The notes under the pieces: model-generated
Told to the model about the DNA's origin: nothing
Databases searched by the model: none
The model's input: the letters and a program-made list of their open reading frames with translations, nothing else
Shown: piece after piece, positions 21,036 to 32,594 of the stretch
Layout of the letters: every line of letters starts with the position of its first letter
Position numbering within the stretch: position 1 is the stretch's first letter
Assembly (NCBI GenBank): GCA_034401135.1
Contig: JAWZSP010000006.1
Location: 2,108,001 to 2,172,000, forward strand
DNA length: 64,000 nt
From: Volutella citrinella
Taxonomy: Eukaryota > Ascomycota > Sordariomycetes > Hypocreales > Nectriaceae
Reading direction: 5' to 3'
Translations under genes and position numbers: made by a program

Positions 21036-22575
21036 CAAAGCGAGCCCGGCTGCTTCCAGGACGATTCAAGTGAACATGTATGTGTTGAGATGCGGAACAA
21101 AGTCTCTCCACGTCCCAAGGCTGCTGATTCGACCCTTGTCTGAACCGTCAGCCTACCGGAAGCAGCATGGACGGCCATGTCGGGGCAGTGACGGAAGCAC
21201 CCAGCTCCAGCGACCCTTGAAAACAAGTCTTATACGGGCCATTGCTTTATCGCAGACAATAACTTTGCGTCCATCGGCTTTTCGCAGTGGTGGTCGATGC
21301 TTTCGAAGTAATTCCTTCTCGTCTTCCGGCTGGTACACAGGGTCCTCGAGGTGTCTCGCCGTTATTTCACACTCGCTGGAGCAACAGGAGTACCCCGCTA
21401 GAGCGCACCCGCTGGAGCAGAACCCCTTTAGCGGCGAGAAATGGTTCCCTGGTGCTGTTGCAACTGGGAAGGCCAGCTCAGTCGGGGGGAGACATCGGGG
21501 AGAGATGCGAAGCTTTTGCGCGTAACGGTGAGTCCATTGTAGGCCCATTCGAGTCGTGGACCGCCTAACCTGTCAGATATCGGGACATTGATCACAGGAG
21601 CGTGCGCCATGGTTGCGATTCCTACAGGAACAGCCTCAGTCGCAAGTAGAGAGATGCATGGGTGATCTCTCACACGCAAGATGCTCAGGTTCGGCTGAGG
21701 CCACTCCTGCATCCGTCCCACCGGGCGAGGCTACCAAGACCGTCCGACCCAGCAATGGTCAATGGTGACTATTACCGCGCAGCCCGACGACATATGCGGA
21801 AATGCAGCTACCGAGACCGACAAAGGAAAGCGGGAGAAGCCATTGCTTAGCCCACTGGCCTGGCTGCTGGCGTATTTGCAGGAGCTGCTTATCTCGTTGT
21901 GCTCTGATCTGCAGTCATTCTTAGAACCGGCTGTTTGTCTCGTTATTGGTGAGGACAAGCAAGGACGAGCAACTTGAAGAGAGCGCGAGCAAGTTGGGGG
22001 ATCAAGCCTCATCGTTTGGAGCCTTTCTCCATCTTACAAGAATGCAGTGAGGTTGTGTAGGAGAATTGCAAAGCCATCGTGTGGTCTATAGTGGTCATAC
22101 GCTAAATTATAAGGCTTGCACACTACTGCACTCTGAGAGGCACTGCATTCTGAGGGGCGGGAACACCGACCACGAACGGTTGGATGCGCTGGACGCTTCT
22201 CGCGAAACTTGACCTCCCTGGGACCACAACCCCTTGGTGACTGCCTGTCATGGAAAATTGGAAAGCGAAATGATTGTAAATCTAACGCCCTATATTCTCG
22301 GCTACTTGATGTGGATTCGTCTCGCGTGTCTTTTCGATGGCAGGCCATGGCCCAAGCCCGGGTGGATCACACTAAATCTCTAATCCACAGCGCCCCCGCC
22401 AAATGTGTGTGCTGAGGCTTGACAGGCGCCAACCCGATGAAAAATACCCAACAGTGCCACCAACAGCAACTGTGTCGGCTTCCCTGGCCGAGGATTGTGG
22501 GAGGCGAAATAAAGAACCCTTCAATCTAGGATCCAGTGAATACACTAATTTTGGATTCGCTCATCGCTCATCGTA
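21036..22575. other. Intergenic, no gene recognised
   Basis: About 1.5 kb of short overlapping frames on both strands shows no protein family, RNA gene or repeat that I could support. Confidence 0.5.
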
Positions 22576-25500
22576 TCAAGCATCGACCGAGGCCACTCGG
22601 CCAGCATCGCGGACCGCTGTGATGATGGTTTGCAGGCCAGCCGCACCAACGAATTCGGCATCGTGACTCTGCACAAGTCTGGCGCGCTTTGAAGACCTGT
22701 CATCAGCGGCATCATGTCCACCAGATTCACTGGCAGGGCCAAGCACATTAATATCACCGACAAGAAGCAAGAAGGATCTTTGCCGAGATACGATGGTATT
22801 GATGCACTGTGGGCTCGCGAGCAAGCCTGGGCCTGACTTCTCCGTCTCACACAGGATGGCAACGACAATGGCGTTCTCCCGGCTTCGGAAGGAGCCGACA
22901 GTCTCCACATCTATCGCTTTAATATTCGTGTAGCGTTTCTCGTTGAGAAGCACTAGCCTGGCCATGTCCACTCCCGCTCTGCAGGGCAAGATGATGGAGA
23001 CGTCTTGGATGGGTACCTTCTTGGTAGCGACAAAGCCCTGGATGGTGTCCAAGGCAATGAATATTTGCTTGACGTTTGTCCTTCCGCCGGTAATTTCATC
23101 GACTGTGCATTTGGATCTATTGCAGTGGATGAACGCTTCCTTGAGCGTGCCGGCGGGCGAGGGAGCGAGGTCTTGGAATCGCTCGGTGAGGAAGGCCTCC
23201 ATGGCTCGACCGCTGGTATGCAGAAGCGTGCTAATATTCGAACACCGACCATCTCTTAGTGGAGTATCGGAATAGCTGATACTGTGGCTAAGGTGATACA
23301 GGCCGGTAGCCATGCGAAGCTGCAATCGCAGGCGGTAGACTGGCCAGCCATGGCTTTGGAAGAAGCCCAACGCTGAGACTGCCGCCTCTTGAGCATGACG
23401 GTTCCGGGCATGCCCCTCGGTGTCTTTCTCGTTCAGCGAGAGTACCTCGAGGGACTGCTTGTCATCGCCAACCAAGAGCAGCGGCAGTAGAGTGTTGCCC
23501 CATACAGAGTAGAGGTCAGGGCGATCCATGTTGTCTGCCCTGTTTATAACGACGCCGCGGGCCAAGTCCCTTTTCCAGCCCTTGTATGGCGCCTGGCACG
23601 AAAGGGAAGGCGTGGTGCATACGGCATCTGCACCACGAAAAATGACGTCCAGGCAGCGCTCGATCTCCTGCAAGGGAATATCAGTGCCACTGTCATATTC
23701 CTGCCAGCTTATGGCACAAGTGGCAGCCTCGCGCAGGCGAAGTAAGAAAGGTGTGGTCTGATTGATACTTTGTCGCAGATCATGGAGAACGCTTGGGTCA
23801 TCTTTGTCGAGGGGCCTAACGGCAGGAGAGCCGAGAGCCATGAGGAACCAGTAAGCCAGCGAATGCTCCAAGTTCCACTCAGACGGGTTGTGCCCGTCCC
23901 AGCGTATTCGATGGTTGTCACGCGGTTTCCGAAGGTAGAGGCAGATTCCCAGGAGTTCATCCTTCAGTTCATAGCCACGGATCACCAAGAGGCGGCGAAC
24001 ACGATCTGAGTCACTGCCACAGCTTCTGTTCGCTACACCGGCCACGCGGGAGCTAATGCGCACCAGGCGACCGGCAATGTTGTCCACATCAAGACGGGTC
24101 GGTGCCGCGATGTAAATTTGACCGAGGGATCGGATCATGCCATATGCGACGATGCTCGCAGCGGTTGTCTTCCCATAGCCAGGTCCCTATCGATCAGTTA
24201 GCACGAAACGTCAGCGAAATCCCTTTTGGCCACAATGTAGTGTCGACCTACCCCAACGATGAGCCCAATGCCAAGCGGTCGACTCGAAAAGAACTTCCGG
24301 AACCGGGACCCATCAGCGGCTTCGTTCAAAAGAGCCTTGCGCTCGTTCAGATTTTTAACATTGAGCAAGTTGACTGTGTACAAGACCGGAAGCTTCTCGC
24401 CGAGGACTCCGTCGAACCCACCACCACGAACGACTGCGCGGGCAAGAGCCTGTTGTTCCTTGGTACAACACCTTGCAATATCCGAAGGGTTTGCATTGCC
24501 ACCGGAGGATTTATTTGTGTTGGTGGGCGCAGCATCTTTACGAAATTCGCTGACTGCTGTGATCTTTCGCTCACAGTCGGACATGCCAATGTCGGAGTTC
24601 AAGACGACAATATTCCATTGGTGGCTCCTTGCCCGAATGGCCCTGTGGCGGCTAGCGAAGGTCTGTGGCTGCCACCCAGGTCCCAAGTCTTTCTGCGAAT
24701 TCAACGGGCGGGTGACTATCAGAACTAGCTCGTTGAGTTGAGTAGCATGGGTGGACAACTGGGTGATGTTCCGAGGATGGTGGACGACTGATGCGGTCCA
24801 TCGAGGGGAGCCCGGCTTCGGCTGGTACTTGCCCCCTTGTTCAGGCTCATTGGTTCCGTAATTGACGACGTCAAGGGTAAGTTTGAAGCGATTGAGTTTT
24901 GTTATGCGTGTCCAGACAGAAGCATGATCCTTGCGGACTTGATCGCTCAGGGGGATTATGGCGTAGTATCGGGTGGCCGGAACCGCATCGTCGAGAGGTA
25001 CAAAGTAGGAACGAAGTTGGAGTTTTCGGAGCTTTTCGGCAGCTTTCTCGATCCATATGTATTCTTGGGCCACGGAGTGCGACAAGGCAGCAACGTGGCA
25101 GTTGTCGCTCCCGTACGAATGAGGTCTCCGAAACTCGGCGCCCTTGTGCTGGTTGATCTTGTCTGTGTACAGCGCTTCGTCCCACGTGTGATCAGCCCCC
25201 CATGGGTAGCATAAGCGTTCTGAAACTAGCTTTGGGTTCCAATTATTTGTCAGGGCTGCTCGCGATTCGCTCACGACCAAGTCAAACTTAGTCGCCTTGA
25301 GTATCTCGAACAGAGTCTTCCCAGTTCGGCGGACTGGCTGGCTGTTGAGCCAGGCCTCGCACTCGGAGCCTATGTTAAAAAACGGCATCCCGAGATTTTT
25401 TATGCGAACCTTTGCGCCTTCTGCCAACTCTATGTGAAGATGAGAGGACTTCTGCCGATGGAACTGGTGCCAGGAAGTGGGCAAAAGTGCTGCGGTCTCT

Positions 25501-25610
25501 TGGTTCACCTCAGTAACTGTCAATCGTATTTTGTCAGGTGGCAGCACCACTTGGAGGCGCAAAAATTCGGCTGGGCGGGCAAGAGACGTAGCCAGAGATG
25601 CTAAATTGCT
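22576..25610 (-). CDS. SF1 (UPF1-like) helicase-related P-loop protein with altered motif II
   Basis: Two long exons, 25610-24252 and 24186-22576, are joined by a 65-base intron that completes the Walker A motif IVG/GPGYGKTTA. Downstream are IYIAAPTRLDVDNIAGRL (motif Ia region), LLPLLLVGDDKQ (motif III), TVGSFRSREN (motif V-like) and IVSRQRSFLLLVGD (motif VI-like). This matches the AAA_11/AAA_12 helicases that are expanded in filamentous fungi. At the place of motif II, where DExx is expected before the RPDLYSVWGN block, the sequence is NRADN, so the Walker B Asp-Glu is absent. The LPP normally following GDDKQ is also lost. ATP binding without hydrolysis is therefore likely, or the gene is decaying. 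The N-terminus is unresolved: the exon is open from 25610 without a good ATG, and an upstream exon probably exists. Confidence 0.75.
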
Positions 25611-25612
25611 TC

Positions 25613-27773
25613 AGTATGTGCAGGACGTGGGATATTTTCACTTTTCTTGAGGAAAACCCAAAGGGGTGGGTTTCCATGTGAGCAAGAACGTACGCTCATA
25701 GCAGATTCCAAAATCACCATCGGTTTCATACCCGAAAGGAAGATCCAGAGTGAAGCCAATCCAATGCTCGTCGTCTGGTGTGAAGCAAGTGAGAGTCAAC
25801 GCGTGTTAGGAGACCAAACGATTTCCCACCGAGGAGGGTCGGTGGTGATCCCACAACCAACACACAGGGCTTGGAGAATCCCATAGCGTCGGCTTCTTGG
25901 TAAGACACCTCGTTCTGTGATGCAGATTTCTTGAGTGTCAAAAGTGGGCACGGGTGCCATCAGAGTGGGTGTAACCGGTGAAAAAGAGTTCGACAGCGAG
26001 GGCAGGTTGGATGAGTGGGTGAAAAGGAGGAGAGAGCGCAGGACCTTCGACAGTGTCAATGGATGAGCTACCTTTCAACTCGTTTGTTTGCACCTTGTTT
26101 GCACCATCCACGGTCGGTCAATCCGACCCACTAGCGACCTATGGTTCAGTCAGGCGGAAAAAGAGCAAGTGGCATTCACGGCCTTGCCCGGTCGGAGCCT
26201 GACGTGCTCCTGAGCCGGCAGAGAATCGGCTCTGGGTTGTGGGCAACCCGGACGGCCCAGTTGCTTTGTATCGCCATCGCCCGCATCGTACTTTGACAAT
26301 CAATCCAGATAAAGACGGGTGATATGTGCTGGTCATCTCTCGGTTGCGTGTGTGTTTTGGGGCATGGGTGAATCCAAGGGCGCTTGCAGGTCTCTGTAGC
26401 AGTACCCATAGCTACCGCCCATAGCTGGTCTGCGAACGTTTCCAGCGGAAGGAGCCCCGCCACTCCAGCTCTTGCCTTGCAGCGCAGCCTGTTTGCTGGG
26501 CACGGCAGAAATATGCACCTCAGGCATCAGGCTGGATTGACTGAGTGGAAGGCACCGCCATGCATGATGCTGAACCACGTCACACCAACTGCCTCCTCAG
26601 ACCGATGCAATCCGACAACAATCAAGAGCCAAAACTGACCGGCTGCCGGTTGAAGTGTCGATACGCAGATACACCATCGAGAGACACAGTGGAGACCGTT
26701 AGTTCGCCCGTCCATGTAAGACGATTGGCCAACTAGGGACGTGTTTCACTGCCATGTTGACGCTGAATTCCATTGCTTTACAACCGCTGTGTGTCCTGGT
26801 GTTTGACCCAGGTGAAAGATGATCGTAACGACGGAGTGCCTCTCTCCTGGCATATTACACCGCGCATGCTTCTGGATCTCGTGGGCCGCGCACTGCGTAA
26901 GGCAAGCCCGCATGATGTTGTGGGACACCCCATCCCAATGTTTAGCGGTAGTGGCCGCTAAGAGATAGTGGGGTGGAGGCCACCTGGCCTGGGAGTGTGA
27001 CACCGGGTCCCCGTCTGGCGCGGGGCATTGAGCTCAACAATGTCGGATGGGAAGGGGAAGGAGGCATGGCGCTGCCACAGGCGACCTGGGAAGGACCGGA
27101 TGGCGCGCTGGCAGGCACCCGACAATAGTAGACGGGAGCCACAGACAAAAGGGATATCACGCGCATTTGCAGTCGTTTGCCGGCGCCTGTGTCCAATGCC
27201 GCTCCCCTACTGATGCCTCCGGGGCTGGGTGTTTGCCAGGCCCACTGTAGGCGGGGGAGTCGCAGTGTTACAGCAAGCTGCCATAGCGCCGTACACATGT
27301 GCGACAAGGCAAAGAGCTGGTGCAACCATCCATGTATTCCATCCCCTCATCGGCGGCGACAAGATTGGCCACATGAGCCGTAATACTGACGCGGATAGCC
27401 TTGCCCAGATGCCTGGAGACATTCGCGGGGTTGGTATTGTTGGCAAGGCAGTGCGTGGGCTCACGTCACCAGGTTTTAGCTGAAGAATTCTTCAAACTCA
27501 GATATTCACAAGCGATCACCACTGACGATGGAGTGGTGTAGATTGGACACGATACGGGTCGAATAAACGCCGAATCGCGACGAGAACAAGAAGCTTTATT
27601 CAGAACGTGGCAACTAATCCCTCAAACCCCATGCGCCTCCAATCAGTCATGGTGAACAATTGAGCGGGAAAATCCCCCTCCTCAATGCTACATGTCCATC
27701 GCGCTGCCATCCTATCCAATCCATCGCTTCGTATCGCGCAGGCCGCTGAGATGCGGAAAACATTCAGAACAAG
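25613..27773. other. Long intergenic region, no gene recognised
   Basis: About 2.2 kb holds only short frames on both strands. I saw no transposase, RNA gene or clear repeat. The GC-rich part at 26950-27480 may hold old, unrecognisable coding sequence. Confidence 0.5.
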
Positions 27774-28289
27774 CTAGACCATGTGCGCAAAATCTTGGTT
27801 GACGAGAGTCTCCTCGCTGGCATTTCGCTCAAAAAATCTTCCCTCATCCTCGACACCTGGCTCGGACGGGAGACGTGCCTCGAGGCGCTCGCAGACGTGA
27901 CAGTACACCAGGGCGTCTGTCGTCCACAGCACGTACTCGGTGATCTTGACCATTATGACGAAAGTGACGATGAGGAGCCCCAGCGGGACGAGGACCTCCA
28001 TTATCAGTGCTCCCGTATCGATGCCGGAAGAGATGCGAGCCATGGCGTGAGTGGACGCGCACAGGGCCAGGAGAGTCAGTAGCATGAAGCTGCAGAGTAT
28101 CAGACATGTGATAGCATTGGAGAAGTGGCGCCGAGTCCTGGGCGCCCAAATATTGTTGCAAAGGTGCTTCTCAGCACTGGAAACCATCAGCTTCACTTCG
28201 GGACTCGGGAGGTCTGCTGCGCCGACATACGGGGGAGTCATTGAGATTGTGTGGTAGTTTTGTTGGATTGGGGACTTTTTGTGATGCAT
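27774..28289 (-). CDS. Small membrane protein, two transmembrane segments
   Basis: A single exon encodes 171 residues from an ATG at 28289. After a hydrophilic N-terminal 60 residues come two strongly hydrophobic segments, AITCLILCSFMLLTLLALCA and GALIMEVLVPLGLLIVTFVI, then an acidic, mostly polar tail with two cysteines (YCHVC). The likely topology is a hairpin with both ends on the same side. I do not recognise the family. It is adjacent to, and on the same strand as, the truncated HET gene, but no functional link can be claimed. The complete open frame and clear hydrophobic segments support a real gene. Confidence 0.6.
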   Translation of the reverse strand: MHHKKSPIQQNYHTISMTPPYVGAADLPSPEVKLMVSSAEKHLCNNIWAPRTRRHFSNAITCLILCSFMLLTLLALCASTHAMARISSGIDTGALIMEVLVPLGLLIVTFVIMVKITEYVLWTTDALVYCHVCERLEARLPSEPGVEDEGRFFERNASEETLVNQDFAHMV

Positions 28290-28674
28290 TTTGTCAGCAG
28301 ATGCTGGGATGGTTGAAGGGAAGACTTTGCGTGTGACAAGAGTCTGGGGGGCCGTCGCTTTTAAGGAGCGCTTGGGTCATACTTCGGCAAGATGCGTCAC
28401 GGAACCTTGGGGTTGGCATGGATAGATCAGGTGCAGTGGAAAAAGTCTATGCGCTTTCCAGTACCTTGCTGGATAAACAAAGATACCGCTCTAGCTAATG
28501 CAGCCGATTTAATAGTTGGCGCTGTCGATTCCCCAGTAGCCAATTCGTAACTCGGTTCGTCACCGGTCAAGTCACACAAGGTAATCCGCTCCCAGGCAAA
28601 CTGCAGCCTTCCGTCAGTACCCAAGTCCTCAAAGGTATCGCCTTCAACTGGAATGCGCTCCATCAGAATCCCAA

Positions 28675-29325
28675 TCAGCCTGTACCTGGCATCCTGTCCG
28701 TCCTGGGAAACTTTGCATACGTGGGCTCGGTATATTGCGAGCCAATCCGTGCCAAGTCGGTGCCGTCGGCGCGACTCAATCGCTTCAACATCTGGAGAGC
28801 GACGTCCAACTCCCCAAGGCTCATGCCTGGCGGCAGACAGTGCCCGAGCCACCCCAAGACCACTTCAGCGCTGTTAAATATGTGCCTCATCTGGGGAATC
28901 TGCTCGCCTTTCTCGACGAGGTCGTCCTGGTTGATGCAGATGGCGTCAGCCCAAATTAGGCATGGGTGTGTGAGGTGGAAGCTGATGGTATCTGGAAATA
29001 AAGATCCAAAACTACAATTATCATCTGGTGACTCGGCGCGGCGGATGAATCGAAGAGCGTTATAGAGATTCCTAGGGACAAGGAAGGGTTGGCCGTTGAC
29101 TTCAATCGTCTCTCTCTCCTCGGCCTCGCCCCAGACGTAACTGATTGCCAGGTATCTCGGAAACGGCATGGTATAAAGCGATTGATGCGCCAAGGCGATT
29201 CGGACAAGGCTTAGGTCGGGATCATCCTGAATAACTTGAACGAGACGGACCATGAATGGATTAAGGGGGCGATGATTGTACTTGGCCCTGGTTGGCGGTG
29301 CGGCTTGAACCTGCGACGGCGCCAT
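28675..29325 (-). CDS. HET-domain protein, truncated
   Basis: The ORF of 216 residues carries the first half of a heterokaryon-incompatibility domain: YLAISYVWG, then LIWADAICINQDDLVEKG, QIPQMRHIFNSAEVVLGWLG. Such proteins trigger programmed cell death after fusion of incompatible hyphae, usually with a downstream partner or repeat domain, and are commonly 500-800 residues. Here the frame stops soon after the second HET block. The next reading frame (28427-28852, minus, about 140 residues) stays open but shows no HET signature. The gene is either truncated or continues through unrecognised introns. The start ATG is well placed about 50 residues before the first motif. Confidence 0.7.
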   Translation of the reverse strand: MAPSQVQAAPPTRAKYNHRPLNPFMVRLVQVIQDDPDLSLVRIALAHQSLYTMPFPRYLAISYVWGEAEERETIEVNGQPFLVPRNLYNALRFIRRAESPDDNCSFGSLFPDTISFHLTHPCLIWADAICINQDDLVEKGEQIPQMRHIFNSAEVVLGWLGHCLPPGMSLGELDVALQMLKRLSRADGTDLARIGSQYTEPTYAKFPRTDRMPGTG

Positions 29326-29794
29326 GTCGGCTAAGGGGACAGATAGGTGAGGAAAACGGATAGGGAAAGGATAGGGAAATAGGTAGTGTGTCTGGTTCAG
29401 GTATGTTTAGATCGTGAGGGCGAAGCTATGGGCGAAGCTGTGGGCGACGCAAGAAGCCGAGGAGTCGGCCAAGGGCGTCGCGGCAGGACCATTCGACGCA
29501 GCCACGACACAACTAGCTCCGCTATTGAGTGACCGTGGACATCTTGCCATTTACAATACATCTGGCGCCGGGTTGTAATTGCCAGAGTTGTCTCTCTGCC
29601 TCTGCTAGCCTCCGCGGTTGCCCGGCCGCCGGCACCGAGTTGTATGAGGCAGGACACTATCAAGAAACAGGACAACAGATGGGCAGGCGGGAAATAGTCA
29701 AATGCTGCAAGAGCCACCCAGATAAGTCAATTTCAAGATCTACGACGAATTGAAGATTCCACGCTCCCTGGCTGATGCCCTCCGACACACAAGC
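29326..29794. other. Intergenic, no gene recognised
   Basis: This stretch lies between the HET gene promoter and the 3' end of the arabinanase. A short direct repeat (GGGCGAAGCTATGGGCGAAGCTGTGGGCGA) lies near 29418. No gene was seen. Confidence 0.55.
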
Positions 29795-31046
29795 CTAGTA
29801 AATGACGGGCCACCCGTTCTCGTACTTGATCAAGTTGATGCCAATCTGCGCAGTTCCCGCATCATTATAATAATGGTAGACGATTACATCTGTGTTTCCA
29901 TCGGTAAAGACAGTGTTGTGGCCGGGGCCATGGACGGAATTGTGACTTGCAAGCATTTCAGTGCCGCCACCCTCCATCATGGACTTGCCGGCCTTGTCGA
30001 CGTACGGACCGGTGACAGATTTTGACCGGCCAACCATGATACGATACGTGCTGGCGGCGCCGTTGCAGCACTTGTCGAAGGATACCCAGAGGTAGTAATA
30101 TCCGCCGTGGTAGAAGATTAGGGGCGCCTCGACAGCGCCACCATTTTTCGGCCGAGCGGCGATGGACGTGAGCTTGCTGCTGAGCGGCTTGCCGGTGCTG
30201 GGGCTGACCTCGACGATCTTGAGGCCGGACCAGAAGGAGCCGAAGGAAAGCCACCACTTGCCCTGGGCATCCACAATCAGGTTGGGGTCGATGGCGTTGT
30301 AGCCGCTGGTCTCCGTCGACTCGACGACCAGGCCCTCGTTCTTCCATGAACCAGAGGCACCAGTGGAACTGGGTTAGGGTAAGAAGGCTCAAGGTCAGTA
30401 TGAGTTCAATTCGGGTTGGCTAGAGTTAGGGTTACCTCGTAGCCAAGAAGATGGCCGACTTGCTCTTTCTTCACACTGTTAGCTGGCTTCAATCGGATGG
30501 GATGAGGCTACAAGATTTACCCAAAAGACGAGGCCGAGTAGTAGAGGTAGTACTTCCCGTTGTGGTAGGACTGCGAGATGTCAATGATTGCGACGTGGGT
30601 GTGCTCTAGAGTCAACGACCTACAATATCCGGCGCCCAAAGATTCTTGGAATTTCCAGTAAAAGGCTGGGTCCAGGGAGCACCGTTCTGGAGGGAATAAA
30701 TAGTTAATAATAAATATCACGGCCCAGGGGAGATGCCTCATACGGGGAACGCGGCGCCGGCGTCCTTCCAGTTCGTCCTGTCGCTCGACGTCTTGAGGCC
30801 AACATTGTCCGCGGTGAAGGCAGCTATATAACCACCTTTGGGCTTCTTGACGACCGTTGGATCGTGGATAAAAGTGTCGCCCTGCCCTTGTCAGCGACAT
30901 TCATGCTATCCGACGATGGATTCGTGCAGATATCTCACAGAAACAGGCCCAGGCCCGACGTAGTTCTGTCTCGGGAGAAGAGAGCCCACGGCAGACACAG
31001 CCAGCATGCTGCCGATGGCAAGTTGTCGAAGTGAAAATGAAATCAT
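29795..31046 (-). CDS. Secreted GH43 endo-1,5-alpha-L-arabinanase
   Basis: This enzyme cleaves alpha-1,5-linked arabinan side chains of pectin outside the cell. Six exons read on the minus strand: 31046-30939, 30881-30744, 30686-30624, 30570-30521, 30468-30436 and 30368-29795, giving 321 residues in frame. A signal peptide is evident (MISFSLRQLAIGSMLAVSAV, then GSLLPRQ). The five-bladed propeller signatures follow: GDTFIHDPTVVKKPKG with the catalytic-base Asp, NLWAPDISYHNGKYYLYYS, AIDPNLIVDAQGKWWLSFGS, GGAVEAPLIFYHGGYYYLWV with the general-acid Glu, and SVHGPGHNTVF. The length equals that of family members. The gene appears intact, in contrast to the GH35 and GH95 relics elsewhere in the window. 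It would act in plant cell-wall breakdown. Confidence 0.94.
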
Positions 31047-32594
31047 CCTGTGGTCTTGGTATTTGGGTCTCGTCCGGCGCGATCACTTGGACTCGAACAC
31101 GACAACGATGACCCGGCGCGTCCGCCTTTATAGTCTCCGCTCCTTCGCTCCGATGATGCCGGGTGCCTGCCCACAGCGTTGCTTCTTGTTGCCATCACGG
31201 AATCTAATGCTCCGTTGCTCTCTCTTTGAGACACTTAGCTCTGTTCCAGGTTGCAAACAGTGGGCGGGACCCTTGTTGTTTGGCGGAAACGAGTTTCGGC
31301 CCTGTATGGATGCCAGCCAGAGTGGACACCCGCACCTATAATTCTAGCTCCTGGCGGGCAGCTGTCCCTGCAATTTTAACCCGACAGCTTGGCTCGTATG
31401 ACAGCCCTGCGCAGGTCTCGCCCCTTTCGGCTTTGATGGAGGGAACCACTCAATGGCAAGCGCGCGATGGCTACTGGTGGACAATTAGCGTCGATCCTCA
31501 GGGTAAACACTCCACGGGGGACGGAGATTTCGCTCCAATTGGAGATGAAACGGAGGGCCTCTGTCCGTAATCGCACTCATTGCTGATGGAGCTGGCCAAG
31601 ATGCCACGGGCGCAAAGTGTTTGATGGATAGCGCAGACAAGGCCAAGCCTAGATGCCGCAGAGAAGAGCCGAAGACGCAATATGACTCCGTATGTGCGTT
31701 CCTAATACTCGCTATCAATCATGCCAGGTTGAATTTAGGTGTGGAGAGGGTTAGAGTTTGTAAGGTGTTAGGGCTAGGTACCTACTTAGTAGTGTTAGAT
31801 GTTAGGCCTCAGAGGCTCCCCGTCGTAGTGGACCTAAACATCCAGGCATCCATGGAACACCTAAATCGAGCATTGTGATTGAAGTCCGCATAGCAACGCT
31901 GTATATCAAGGGATAGTTTCGAATTCTTCCCTAAAGATTATATGTGGGTCAAGCTACCGTGTGTTCTAACCTTCCTATACATTCTCACGAGAGTGCGATC
32001 GCAATGTGTGGAATAGGTCGACAATAAGGTCGCTCGCCGCCCAGCACGACAGGGCCCTCCTCTACTACCTTGACTGATGGGGGCTGCCTATTGTTCCATG
32101 GAAGTTTATGCTGTTAAGATGTCTCTTTCCAAGCACCCAGATAATAGGATTGCCATAAAGCTCTTCAGCACCCAGGGCGAGCAATTCGATCTCTTGCGGC
32201 ATATCGATATCGATGCTGCTACGGTTACCATCGATTCTAAGACCACGAACTCCGCCATATTTTACTACTCTAACTCACCCACCGTGATGCCCCAGGGACT
32301 TTCCCATGCGTGGCGCCATACAGCAGACGAAGTGCGGAAACGTCAGAGGGCGTGTACACGGCCACAGCAGAACACAAACAACACATGACCATCCCAAACC
32401 ACCGTCCGTCCAAACGCCTGTGGTATCTCTGTCCCAGAATTGATAAAACGCCAAAACAACCATCTGTGGTATCTTTCCGCAAATTCGTCGTCGGTCCGCC
32501 TAGAGGGTGGGGTTCGGCCAGCCGTGCTGGCTGAGATTGTACAGCTCGTCTCTGCGCGCGTCGTACTGGCCATCTGCAAAGGTTCAGGCTCCCT
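31047..32594. other. Intergenic, no gene recognised
   Basis: This is the arabinanase promoter and a long gene-poor stretch. A short frame at 32077-32330 contains IAIKLFSTQGEQFDLLRHID, which looks protein-like but has no family I recognise. Several short TTAG-rich repeats lie near 31735-31815. Confidence 0.5.

Noticed and set aside
25613..27773. Transposon relic in the long gap
   Set aside because: No transposase or reverse-transcriptase motif, no terminal inverted or long terminal repeats found by eye.
30370..30440. TTAGGG units as an interstitial telomere
   Set aside because: Only isolated single hexamers within an arabinanase intron, no tandem array.
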